From RUG14300 sp964561145 (GTDB taxonomy: Bacteria; Bacillota; Clostridia; Christensenellales; CAG-1252): 64,000 bases of DNA. The stretch spans positions 62,001 to 126,000 of the forward strand of contig CAZLNZ010000001.1 in the NCBI GenBank assembly GCA_964561145.1, given 5' to 3'. The position numbers were made by a program, and so were the translations under genes. The first letter of the stretch is position 1. Each line of letters opens with the position of its first letter. Positions 44,974 to 53,921 of the stretch are shown piece after piece. The notes under the pieces are model-generated. The model searched no databases. It was given only the letters and a program-made list of their open reading frames with translations, and was not told the origin of the DNA.

Positions 44974-46545
44974 ATGAGATTTAATAAGATTTTTAAAATA
45001 ACTATAGCACTGTTGTCCGTAATATGTATCCTTTCGCTTTGTATCGGTTGTGTACAAAGTAATTACGATTACAATAACGGAGATAAAACAAATAACGTTG
45101 ATAACGGAGATGTTACGACAACAAAGGATGCCCCTATTGTCTATTTCTCCTTTGATGATTTTGATAGTAATGGGAACTTCTACAATGAAGTTGATGGAGA
45201 TGCTGCCAATTCTTATGGAACTCCAAAGCAGAGCGAAGGGAAAAACGGTAATAGCTTATCTTTGGATGGCAAATCCCGTTTGTCGATCAAAGCGGATATT
45301 CCTTTAGGAAATTCACCGCATTCGATAGCTGTTTGGACAAAGCTTGACCACTCGCTTTTATCCTATTACAGTGAGAACGTCATTGCCGGTTGGGGTGAAT
45401 ATAAGCACCTATCCGACACCAGACTGACGATGTATCTTGATCAATATTGTGTTTCGTCTTATGACGTGTTAGCCATGTATCCTACACCATATGATTGCGA
45501 TTCCTCTTGGTATCATGTTGCTTTAATATATGACGGTCACGGGTATAGCTTTTATCTTAACGGTGTTGAGTGCAGATATGTTGCAGCGAATGAAGGAATT
45601 AACGTACAAGAGAGTTTCTTGTATATAGGTGGATTTCACGATTATGACAGGGTAAACTATGTCGGACAATTGGACGACTTATATGTATTTGATAGAGCAA
45701 TAGACAGAAGTGAGGTTTTAAAATGTATGAATAATGATTTTGATTTTGACAAAAAGGAAGCAAACAATAAAATGCCAGTAAGTGAAGATGCTCCCGTTTT
45801 CGATATTAAGACATCGGAGATAAAGGGCGGGGTGAATGAGTTTATTTACAAAAGTCAAAGCGATTCCGTTGCATTTGAGTTTGTATTTCCCGACAATTAT
45901 GATCCCAATAAGAAATATCCGTTGATGTTGTTTTTACATGGTGACGGAAGTAATGGACTAACACCGACCGATGCCAGATTAAGCGGAGAATGTACGGTTA
46001 TGAGAAGAGCACTCGTGGAAAGCGGAGAAGATTTTATCGGAATTATACCCTGTGCGTCCTCTCCGTGGTTGGTCGTTCCTAACGATAAGAATACAGTATA
46101 TCCCTATAGAAGCTATTCGATGTCCGATGCAATTCCTAGTTATCAGCTTCTTGCCGTAATAGATTTGATGAACGAATGTATTGATAACTTGTCCGTTGAC
46201 ACAGATAGAATATATCTTGCCGGGTATTCTAGAGGAACAATGGCATCTTGGTATTTATTGTCAACAATGCCTGAAAAATTTGCGGGAGCGGTGCTGTGCT
46301 GTGGGGCCGGTGATCCATCGATTGCTCAGAAATTCGCAAATGTCCCCATTTGGGTGTTTATGGGTGATGCCGATCCGTTGGTTGACTATAGCGGTGTGAA
46401 GAGCATATATGACGCATATGAGCAAGCAGGTGGCAGAGGACACTTTACAACCTGTAAAGGCGGTGGGCACGGATTAGAATCCTACTTATTCCAAGAGGCA
46501 GATCTAGTAAATTGGTTGTTTGATCAAACTCGCACCTCAAAATAA
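44974..46545 (+). CDS. Lipoprotein with LamG domain and alpha/beta-hydrolase esterase domain
   Basis: This 523-residue lipoprotein carries its lipid on Cys26 (CIGC). A LamG/concanavalin-like domain lies at about 50-250 (PIVYFSFDDFDSNG, SLDGKSRLSI, SSWYHVALIYDGHG). An esterase domain of the feruloyl esterase/PHB depolymerase type follows from about 285. It has MLFLHGDGSNG (oxyanion hole), GYSRGTMAS with the nucleophile Ser, GDADPLVDY with the Asp, and GGGHGLESY with the His. A phosphate-free ester such as an acyl group on a plant glycan is the likely target. AAAGGAG precedes the ATG. Confidence 0.88.
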   Translation: MRFNKIFKITIALLSVICILSLCIGCVQSNYDYNNGDKTNNVDNGDVTTTKDAPIVYFSFDDFDSNGNFYNEVDGDAANSYGTPKQSEGKNGNSLSLDGKSRLSIKADIPLGNSPHSIAVWTKLDHSLLSYYSENVIAGWGEYKHLSDTRLTMYLDQYCVSSYDVLAMYPTPYDCDSSWYHVALIYDGHGYSFYLNGVECRYVAANEGINVQESFLYIGGFHDYDRVNYVGQLDDLYVFDRAIDRSEVLKCMNNDFDFDKKEANNKMPVSEDAPVFDIKTSEIKGGVNEFIYKSQSDSVAFEFVFPDNYDPNKKYPLMLFLHGDGSNGLTPTDARLSGECTVMRRALVESGEDFIGIIPCASSPWLVVPNDKNTVYPYRSYSMSDAIPSYQLLAVIDLMNECIDNLSVDTDRIYLAGYSRGTMASWYLLSTMPEKFAGAVLCCGAGDPSIAQKFANVPIWVFMGDADPLVDYSGVKSIYDAYEQAGGRGHFTTCKGGGHGLESYLFQEADLVNWLFDQTRTSK

Positions 46546-46579
46546 CGTAAAAGCAATAAAGTTTGAATTAGTTCAATAA

Positions 46580-46617
46580 TAATAAGAACCGCACATCTTT
46601 TTATGCGGTTCTTATTA
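46580..46617. terminator. Bidirectional terminator between convergent genes
   Basis: AATAAGAACCGCA pairs with TGCGGTTCTTATT, a 13-bp perfect stem between the esterase gene and the leftward hydrolase gene. Confidence 0.8.
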
Positions 46618-46671
46618 TGCATCGTTTTTTTAAAACCGATTAAGTTTGAATTATTATTGTTTTGCCATGCC

Positions 46672-48141
46672 TTATTTAGACATTGCTATATCGGATATGT
46701 TGATATAGTGTTTTGCTGTTATCACCGTTTTTACGGTATTATAGCCTTTTGCCGAGAAAGTCAGAGTATAGTTTTCATTTCTTTCGACATCAAAGTGATA
46801 ATATCCTTTGTCAGTTAGCACTGTGTCGATCAATTTTCCGTTTTTGTCGTACAAACTTACCTTGACACCATCAAGGCGGTTCCCTGCATTATCGTCATAA
46901 ATTCCGTTGCTGTTTTCGTCAAAACATACAAAGCCTGCAATTCTAGTTAAATTTTTGTTTTCCTCGGTTACGGTGCGAGAATATGTCATATCTTGGAAGT
47001 CAAGATAGTTGGTTTCACTTACAGTAAAGTCGAAGTGCATTCCGGTGGTTCCTAACACAAAGCTTGCCGGGACCTCTCTTCCGAAAATCAAAGCACCGTC
47101 CTCGTCGACGTATTGTTCTTTTGCATTTCCTGAAAAGTAAAAATTGGTAGCTATCGAGTGACAATTGCCCACTCCTTCTATCATATTAGGAGATTGCATT
47201 ACAATTTGAGAGGAGTTGCTCAGCTCAGTAACTCGAAGCCTATTTTTAATTAGAGAAACATAGTCTGCGGCATTTTCATTTGTAGTAGAGCCCATTGCAA
47301 TACTCATTTCTACATAGGGAGAGGTTCTTAGCATTTCTATTGCAACGTTGTTAGGGAACAGGAGGTTTTCAATACAGTAACTGCATGCACCTACAGAGCT
47401 GCTAGGAAGGGAGCATCCTAACCATTTACACTCGAAGGTAAAGTCCATATTATCAAAATAAGGATCTAAAAGTGTGTATCTTTCCGGATAGAGTCTTGCC
47501 TCCAATCTTCCTGTATTAAAAAGACGGGTTATAAGTGCACTTGTTGCAAGGGTTAATTGACTTCCGTAGGAGTGCCCGACAAAACGTATTTGTTTGTTGT
47601 AGTTGGGGTGAAGAGCAAAGAAATCGCAATAGCGTGCGACATAAAGCTCCGGAATTGTACATTGAAAGCCATCCACTTCTTTTATAACCTCATTTCCGTT
47701 CTCTTCTACTATGTATCTTTGAATATTATCCCAAATCTTATACTCTATGGAGAATAAATCGTCATCAGAAAAGGTACCCCATAAGAAGTTGATGATGTTA
47801 TACCCGGAATTATAGATATCCTCAGGTGTACTCATATGTCGATCCGAACCTTGTCCGTGTGCAAATATGAAGGTTGGTTTATTTTCGTCAAAAGGAGCGT
47901 TTGCTGGATCTTCTGTCCATCCTGTTTCGGGAGAGTAAAATGCAAATCTGACAAGATTTATGTCAAAGCTTTCATCAACTATATAATCCGAGATGGTTGG
48001 CTGATTTACTTCGGCTTGGTTATAGTTTTCTTTTAGAGTACTAGCAGGCTCTGAAAGATCTTTGTAATTATCACAGGCAGCTAACGTAAAGGTTAGGGCT
48101 AGTACAAGTATACAAATCAATGCAATAGTTTTTTTTCTCAT
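46672..48141 (-). CDS. Alpha/beta-hydrolase lipoprotein with SdrD-type C-terminal domain
   Basis: This 489-residue lipoprotein has its lipid Cys at 23 (TLAAC). A lipase-like fold is shown by FIFAHGQGSDRHM near residue 95 and the nucleophile elbow VGHSYGSQ near 195. A His is expected in the GVGNCHSIATNF or GMHFDF regions. The last 90 residues form an SdrD B-like or transthyretin-like domain (GFVCFDENSNGIYDDNAGN, KVSLYDKNGKLI, DKGYYHFDV), which often acts as a rigid stalk. The substrate is unknown. It is transcribed leftwards, 40 bp after the giant phosphoesterase gene, and may be part of the same transcript. Confidence 0.78.
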   Translation of the reverse strand: MRKKTIALICILVLALTFTLAACDNYKDLSEPASTLKENYNQAEVNQPTISDYIVDESFDINLVRFAFYSPETGWTEDPANAPFDENKPTFIFAHGQGSDRHMSTPEDIYNSGYNIINFLWGTFSDDDLFSIEYKIWDNIQRYIVEENGNEVIKEVDGFQCTIPELYVARYCDFFALHPNYNKQIRFVGHSYGSQLTLATSALITRLFNTGRLEARLYPERYTLLDPYFDNMDFTFECKWLGCSLPSSSVGACSYCIENLLFPNNVAIEMLRTSPYVEMSIAMGSTTNENAADYVSLIKNRLRVTELSNSSQIVMQSPNMIEGVGNCHSIATNFYFSGNAKEQYVDEDGALIFGREVPASFVLGTTGMHFDFTVSETNYLDFQDMTYSRTVTEENKNLTRIAGFVCFDENSNGIYDDNAGNRLDGVKVSLYDKNGKLIDTVLTDKGYYHFDVERNENYTLTFSAKGYNTVKTVITAKHYINISDIAMSK

Positions 48142-48184
48142 AGCTTTTTAATTATTTGGAATAAAATGCTCGTTTGGCGTGTCA

Positions 48185-51100
48185 TTATTTACTTCTTTTC
48201 TTTTTAATAACCAATATAGGAATAATTATTGCAGCTGCAACAACGATGACCGATATAACGGAAACCAGCACTATAATCAATACATTGCTTCCATGCGGGA
48301 TGCTTAAGAAGGTGTGTGACAAGAGAATACTATCAACCGTAACAGCATCTCCGTTAACGATTGTGTAGGTGTGAATTTCGAGAAGATCATCATCTGCGGT
48401 AATTGACATAAATACCGGTGTTTCTGTAAGCTCAAGGTATCCGTCGCTAGTTAGGTAGTTCGAAAGCTCACTATCTACGCTATAACGAACAAGGAAAGCA
48501 TCTTTGATATCTTCGCTATAGAGATAATTATAAAACTTATCTCCCATTGTTCCAAGATTGATATAGAGGACTCCTTCGGAATTGACGACAGCCCCCCTAG
48601 AGTCTACCTCGTTTTTTACAGCTTTGCCATCTTTATCTAGATAATTCGTTACAGAATAGGTGTGGTCGTGACCTTGAAGAACAAGATCGACATTGTATTC
48701 GGCAAACACAGAGGTAAGCTGTGCTCTTAATGCAATTACGTCAGAATCAAATGCGTGACTTCCTGCGGTATATAAGCCTTTGTGCATCGAAACAATTATC
48801 CATTTTACCTTTTCTTCCTCGTTTGCTTTTGTAAGTTCGTTGATGAGCCAGTCATATTGAGTTTGGGACAGAGCATCATTTTCCAAGTCGTTTGTATCCA
48901 AGAATATGTAGTATGTGTTAATATAGAAGAAGGAATAATATTCTAAACCATCTGTGCTTTCATTCGGAAGCAAAACATTATCGGATAATTCTCCAAAGGT
49001 GTCTTCATGGTTCCCGGGGACCCCGACAAAAGCATTGTTTGCCCATACTTCCGCTTGATCTGCAAGCATCCAGTGCCATTGATCGATATTCTTTCCGTTG
49101 TCAACATTGTCTCCGCAAGAAATAATAAATGCAGGGTTTTTAACCTTACTCATGGCAGTAAGGAGATTCGGTAGGGAATCTGTATAATTGTTTTCTATAG
49201 AGCCTTGAATGTCAGAGATTGCCATGATGGTATAACTATCGGCATCGGAGGTTTGGGCTGTTGTGAAAGAGTAGATTTCACTCCAACCGTATTCGTCACT
49301 TCCCACTTGATAATAGTACAAAGTGTTAGCAGATAAGTTTTCTAGAGAAACGATATAATCGTCGTATACCTCCGTTAGATAGCTCATATTAAAGTAGAAT
49401 ATACCAAGGTCAACAGAGGGATATTCTTTCTTAACTAAGCATCCTTCGGCTTGTTTCACAAGAGCATTTTTTGAAAGCTTTTCATCGGTGGAATATCTAA
49501 TATAGCTATCGGGACAGGTTTGAATATAGTTTCCGTTTTCATCTTGTTCTAGGATATCTGTATAGATTTTAGTTTCCCAAGCGAGTTTAATGGTATCGGG
49601 AGCAATTTCTCCGTTAACAACGTTGTGTGCGAGTGAGATATTAGAGGGGAGTAAACCGTTTTCTACAGAAGAAATTATTTCGACCTTTTCCTTTGAATAG
49701 GAATTGCCGGAGTAAACCTTTTCTCCGTTATAAACATATTCAAGGTGAGTCGTTTCTCTGACAAGTTTTCCGTCAACAAGCTTAATGCCGTCATAAGATT
49801 CATCGATTGCAATGCTTACGAGTAAACGCTTTGCATAGTCTCCCAGATTTTTACAGAAAGCATCGGTTACGTATTTATCAACCAATTCTTTTCTTATAAT
49901 ATCACCGAGATTTTTTGATTCAGCGTATTCATTGATATATTTGTCGGCAATGGGTTTATATTTGTCAATTATAGGGGTAATGTCCCCGAAACTGTCGATA
50001 ATTTGTTTTATCGTGGCATTTTCTAAAAGACTGTCTAGCTTGAAGAGAACGCTCTTTAAAAGCCAAACTATGGAGGAATACCCGTTTTCGTCATGGAATT
50101 CGACATCCATCATTTCCGGCTCTTCATCTGTTCCGATGTTAACCATAGCGTCTTCAAAGCCGTAGCTATTGATCATTCCTTGGATTATCGAGCTTAAATT
50201 GAATCCATATGATTTAGTGAGAACTTCCGTAAAATCGAAGCCGGCAGTTGTAAGCACAGGTGTGCTTGTTGAATAACGAATAGGAGCATTAAGGATTATG
50301 TCGAGCTGAGGGGTGAGCATATCTAATATGTAGTTTACAAGATTGTTTACAAAGCTGCCATCCTCAAGGGAATCAATTAAACCTTGAAGACCGGGATACT
50401 CATCTACGGAGCTAACGTTAGAGCCTGAAAGATGACCGCCATAAACGTCGAAGAGTACCTTTGTCGGGATGTATCTACTATCCAGAGTTCCCATTGAAAG
50501 GTCTAGATTTAATGCCCAGTTTACAATATCCTTTGCATAGGCGACAAGATCATATCCCTCTTGTACATCTTCACTAAGGGTGAAGGATTGCCCATCCTCT
50601 GAGGGAATGAACTTATGTAAGTCGATATTTTTGAGTTGTTGAATCGCACTTGCCGCAAGATCGGCAAGGAATGGTGCTGTATCGTTTAGAGAAGATGTCA
50701 TGTCTATAAGTGTATCATATAGATTTTCATTGACATAACCGTTGACCATTTCTTCTGCCAGACCTTGTAGTTTGCTTCCAAAGTGGTCAGAGGTATTTTC
50801 GCCGATATGGTAAGTTTTCATTACGGCATTGCCCTCTTCGTCTAAAGTGTATATGTTATAGTCGAACTCCCCCTCGTAGGAGCAGACGATACTATCTACG
50901 TTTTCGACATAGCTATCGCCAGATCCCTTTGTGGTAAAGGTGGTTATACGGTAAGGTGCACCATAGGATATTGTAGAGCCGGTTTCGTAATCATATATTA
51001 CATTTCCGTTTTGAGAAATGTAGGAAGCTGTATCGGTAGCGTGCATATGACCGGAGAAGCAGTACTTGAGTCCTGCATCTGCCAAAACATTACGTGCCTT

Positions 51101-52204
51101 TCTATATCCGTCATAGGTAAACATACTGAGAAGTTCGCCTTCCATTGTAAAGTGGGGGAGAACGTTTTGGTGGAATTGACCAATGATTAGGCGATCATTT
51201 TCGACGTCGTTATTTACTTTAAGCTCATAAGAGATCCACATTAAGAGCTCATCGGAAAGCTCACCGCTTGTTGTTTGCTTCCAATCATATTTTGTGGAGA
51301 TGCCGCTTGAGCCAATGTTGCTGTCATCGCCGACATACTTGCGGGAATTGCCGTCAACGCAGACAAAGGTAATGTTAGAATTCTTGGGACGGAATATATA
51401 GGAGCAAGCACCGTGGCAAACCTCTTGATCATATATGGAGTAGTCTCTGTGGTCCTCACTCCAATCAAAGGTTTCTTGGGTAGGGTATGTGGTATTTAAA
51501 CGGTTAATGTCATCGGAGGCAAGATCTGACCCATACCAGAAATCGCTTTGCCAGAAGAAGGATAATTCACCCTCAATCATATTTTCACCGCCGTAGCCAA
51601 AGTCTTTATAAATCTCCATAAACTCCGTTGAGCTTGTCGGCTCTACGGTAGCACTGTAGTTAGACATAAGCTCCAGCTTTTCTTCATAGGTAGTGCAGGC
51701 ATTTAATTCCTCTTCAGAGGGCATAAAGTTTATTCCTCTTTCTTGATTGTAGATATCGTGATTTCCGGGAATTACAAAGATCTGGAATCCCTCATATCCG
51801 GGTCTTTTTCTTATTTGTGTTGTAATATCTGTAAAGATTTCAGCAAGTTTTTTATGACCTTCGAGTTCACCGTTGTATGTCAAATCACCGGAGACCAATA
51901 CATAGAGCGGAGCATCGAGGTTGGGATCGTCATCGGTGCCGTAAAGCTCCTCAAAAGATTTTTTGACAAAAGCGGTGCTAGGTGCTAAATACTTGATTGC
52001 AGATGACTCTGCAGATTGATAAGCAGAGGATAGCTCGTTGCAAAAATCCTCTCTGATCGTATGTATGTCGGTAAAGTGTGCAACCTTGATTACATTTTCT
52101 GTATTTTCCGCTTGAGTCTCCGGAAAACCAAAAGAAACACCGAAACATAGCACGGCAAGTAAGGCTATGCAGACAAATATGGTAATAAAATTGTGCTTTT
52201 TCAA
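48185..52204 (-). CDS. Giant surface protein with two metallophosphoesterase domains
   Basis: The product has about 1339 residues. A signal peptide (to about AENTEN) is followed by the first calcineurin-like domain: AHFTDIHT, VSGDLTYNGE, VIPGNHDIYN, GQFHQN and FSGHMHATD supply the metal ligands. A helical middle of about 400 residues comes next. A purple acid phosphatase N-terminal domain (about 870-1000) leads to a second domain with ISDIQG, SCGDNVDNG, GVPGNHED, SMHKG and LQGHDHTY. A membrane helix and KKKRSK tail anchor it. It could release phosphate from phosphodiesters or nucleotides outside the cell. The TTG at 52204 is chosen because AAGGAG lies 6 nt upstream; a GTG 30 bp further out has no such site. 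Confidence 0.85.
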   Translation of the reverse strand: MKKHNFITIFVCIALLAVLCFGVSFGFPETQAENTENVIKVAHFTDIHTIREDFCNELSSAYQSAESSAIKYLAPSTAFVKKSFEELYGTDDDPNLDAPLYVLVSGDLTYNGELEGHKKLAEIFTDITTQIRKRPGYEGFQIFVIPGNHDIYNQERGINFMPSEEELNACTTYEEKLELMSNYSATVEPTSSTEFMEIYKDFGYGGENMIEGELSFFWQSDFWYGSDLASDDINRLNTTYPTQETFDWSEDHRDYSIYDQEVCHGACSYIFRPKNSNITFVCVDGNSRKYVGDDSNIGSSGISTKYDWKQTTSGELSDELLMWISYELKVNNDVENDRLIIGQFHQNVLPHFTMEGELLSMFTYDGYRKARNVLADAGLKYCFSGHMHATDTASYISQNGNVIYDYETGSTISYGAPYRITTFTTKGSGDSYVENVDSIVCSYEGEFDYNIYTLDEEGNAVMKTYHIGENTSDHFGSKLQGLAEEMVNGYVNENLYDTLIDMTSSLNDTAPFLADLAASAIQQLKNIDLHKFIPSEDGQSFTLSEDVQEGYDLVAYAKDIVNWALNLDLSMGTLDSRYIPTKVLFDVYGGHLSGSNVSSVDEYPGLQGLIDSLEDGSFVNNLVNYILDMLTPQLDIILNAPIRYSTSTPVLTTAGFDFTEVLTKSYGFNLSSIIQGMINSYGFEDAMVNIGTDEEPEMMDVEFHDENGYSSIVWLLKSVLFKLDSLLENATIKQIIDSFGDITPIIDKYKPIADKYINEYAESKNLGDIIRKELVDKYVTDAFCKNLGDYAKRLLVSIAIDESYDGIKLVDGKLVRETTHLEYVYNGEKVYSGNSYSKEKVEIISSVENGLLPSNISLAHNVVNGEIAPDTIKLAWETKIYTDILEQDENGNYIQTCPDSYIRYSTDEKLSKNALVKQAEGCLVKKEYPSVDLGIFYFNMSYLTEVYDDYIVSLENLSANTLYYYQVGSDEYGWSEIYSFTTAQTSDADSYTIMAISDIQGSIENNYTDSLPNLLTAMSKVKNPAFIISCGDNVDNGKNIDQWHWMLADQAEVWANNAFVGVPGNHEDTFGELSDNVLLPNESTDGLEYYSFFYINTYYIFLDTNDLENDALSQTQYDWLINELTKANEEEKVKWIIVSMHKGLYTAGSHAFDSDVIALRAQLTSVFAEYNVDLVLQGHDHTYSVTNYLDKDGKAVKNEVDSRGAVVNSEGVLYINLGTMGDKFYNYLYSEDIKDAFLVRYSVDSELSNYLTSDGYLELTETPVFMSITADDDLLEIHTYTIVNGDAVTVDSILLSHTFLSIPHGSNVLIIVLVSVISVIVVAAAIIIPILVIKKKRSK

Positions 52205-52269
52205 ATTATGCTCCTTTTTCGCAATGGCGAACACTATATATAAATAGGGTAGCAGATACCACTAAGATC

Positions 52270-52288
52270 ACATATATAAAATATATGT
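52270..52288 (-). promoter_or_regulatory. Palindrome in the phosphoesterase gene leader
   Basis: ACATATAT-AAA-ATATATGT is a perfect 8-bp inverted repeat between the promoter and the start. It could be an operator or an mRNA hairpin. Confidence 0.35.
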
Positions 52289-52309
52289 GTTTGGAAAATG
52301 AACGATATT

Positions 52310-52338
52310 ATTGTATCACATGACCAATTAACTGTCAA
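52310..52338 (-). promoter_or_regulatory. Promoter of the giant phosphoesterase gene
   Basis: TTGACA (52338-52333) and TACAAT (52315-52310) on the minus strand are 17 bp apart. Confidence 0.75.
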
Positions 52339-52414
52339 TACTCATTCACTTTCATGAGATTGAAAACTAAAAAATGTAAATTCTCAAAACATGTAAAATG
52401 GCTGACATTATATA

Positions 52415-52443
52415 TTGAAATTTTCAAAGAAAAATGGTATAAT
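52415..52443 (+). promoter_or_regulatory. Promoter of the AlbA_2 ATPase gene
   Basis: TTGAAA (52415-52420) and TATAAT (52438-52443) are 17 bp apart, 65 bp before the ATG. Confidence 0.7.
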
Positions 52444-52508
52444 GTAGTCGTGAAAATATTAGAAAAGCATTTTTATAGAATTAAAATATATTCAGGGAGC
52501 AAAAAGAA

Positions 52509-53891
52509 ATGAATATAGAGGAACTTTGTTCAAAAATAGAAGGTCAGGTTTTTGATCGTAAGAGTGCAAAAATAGAACCAACTGCACTTGCCAACCATAT
52601 TACGGCGTTTGCAAATGCAGACGGCGGCGTTTTGGCTATCGGCATAGAGGACAACGGTACTATTACTGGCATTGACGATTACGCCAAAAACGTCAATGAA
52701 CTTTTGCGTGCTCCTTTTGATTTTTGTCAACCTTCCGTTCATGTAAGTGTTGAAACGCTCGACTGTGTAGATTGTAACGGAAAACAAAATCATATAATCT
52801 TAATGACTATTCCTCAAAGCACAGAAATGCATGCCAATAATCGAGACGAAGTGTATTATCGTGTCGGGGATAAATCTAAAAAATTGACCTTTAATGAAAG
52901 GCTTCAGCTTATGTACGCCAAAGGGGCAAGATATTTTGAGGATGAGCCCGTAGCGGATTCGTCAATTGATGACTTGGATATGGATTTTGTGGCAGAATAT
53001 TGCACAAAGATTGGTTACAAAAAATCTGCCGATGAGTACATCCGTAAAAACAAAAAATTCTATATATCGCATAACGGAAAGGAAGAATTGAGTGTCGCGG
53101 CAGTTTTGCTGTTTGCAAAGAATCCACAACTTTATTTCCCTCGAGCAAGAGTGCGTTTTATACGCTATGAAGGAACCGAGGCAAAAGTCGGCGCCGAAAT
53201 GAACGTGATTAAAGACGTTGTATTCAGCGGACGTATTTTGGAAATGGTTGCAAAGTCTATAGATTTTGTAAAAAGCCAAATAAAAGAGCGCAAATATCTT
53301 GGTTCAGACGGAAAATTTGTTACGGTTGAGGAATATCCCGAGTTCGTATGGAAAGAGCTTATTGTAAATGCAATTACGCACCGTGATTACAGCATAAAAG
53401 GAACGGATATTCAAATCAAAATGTTCGACGATAGGCTTTGTGTAGAAAGTCCGGGCACATTGCCGAGCATAGTTAGAATAAACAATATGAGAGAAATGCA
53501 CTTCTCTCGCAATCCTAAAATTGCAGAGTTTTTGCACGAGTACAGTTATGTACAAGAATTTGGCGAAGGCGTAGATAGAATTTATAGAGAGATGTCCGAT
53601 GCCGGTTTGCCTAATCCGGAATATACTTTGAATTCTTTCTTATTAACTGCTACTATATGGAATAGGGTGACTGAAAAGGTGACTGAAAAGGTGACTGAAA
53701 AGGTGACTGAAAAATCAGCAAAGGTACTTGCGTTAATGAGCAATAACCCTGCAATAACAATTGCTGAATTGGTTAACGAAATACAGACTAGTAGAAAAAC
53801 AATAAACAGCATCATTAAGCAATTAAAAGAACAAGGCATCATAGAACGGGTTGGTTCAGATCGTAAAGGCTACTGGAAAATAATTAAGTAA
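52509..53891 (+). CDS. AlbA_2 domain ATP-binding protein with VTEK repeat
   Basis: This 460-residue protein starts with an AlbA_2 (Schlafen-type) domain: FDRKSAKIEP, HITAFANADGGVLAIGIED and GIDDY at about 17-65. A GHKL-type ATP-binding part follows near 280-320 (NAITHRDYSIKG, ESPGTLPS). A low-complexity stretch of four VTEK units at about 387-402 leads to a C-terminal winged helix (TIAELVNEIQTSRKTINSIIKQL in parts). Such proteins are widespread accessory regulators once annotated as RecG-like. Their function is mostly unknown; some accompany defence islands. It is followed by fragmented AT-rich genes. AGGGAGC precedes the ATG. Confidence 0.85.
   Translation: MNIEELCSKIEGQVFDRKSAKIEPTALANHITAFANADGGVLAIGIEDNGTITGIDDYAKNVNELLRAPFDFCQPSVHVSVETLDCVDCNGKQNHIILMTIPQSTEMHANNRDEVYYRVGDKSKKLTFNERLQLMYAKGARYFEDEPVADSSIDDLDMDFVAEYCTKIGYKKSADEYIRKNKKFYISHNGKEELSVAAVLLFAKNPQLYFPRARVRFIRYEGTEAKVGAEMNVIKDVVFSGRILEMVAKSIDFVKSQIKERKYLGSDGKFVTVEEYPEFVWKELIVNAITHRDYSIKGTDIQIKMFDDRLCVESPGTLPSIVRINNMREMHFSRNPKIAEFLHEYSYVQEFGEGVDRIYREMSDAGLPNPEYTLNSFLLTATIWNRVTEKVTEKVTEKVTEKSAKVLALMSNNPAITIAELVNEIQTSRKTINSIIKQLKEQGIIERVGSDRKGYWKIIK
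53667..53714 (+). repeat. Four in-frame 12-bp tandem repeats (GTGACTGAAAAG)
   Basis: The unit GTGACTGAAAAG occurs four times, the last with a final A instead of G. Each codes for Val-Thr-Glu-Lys, so copy changes keep the frame and alter only the linker between the ATP-binding part and the winged helix. Confidence 0.9.
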
Positions 53892-53921
53892 ATTAGCTAA
53901 AACATAAAGGCGTCGTTAACA

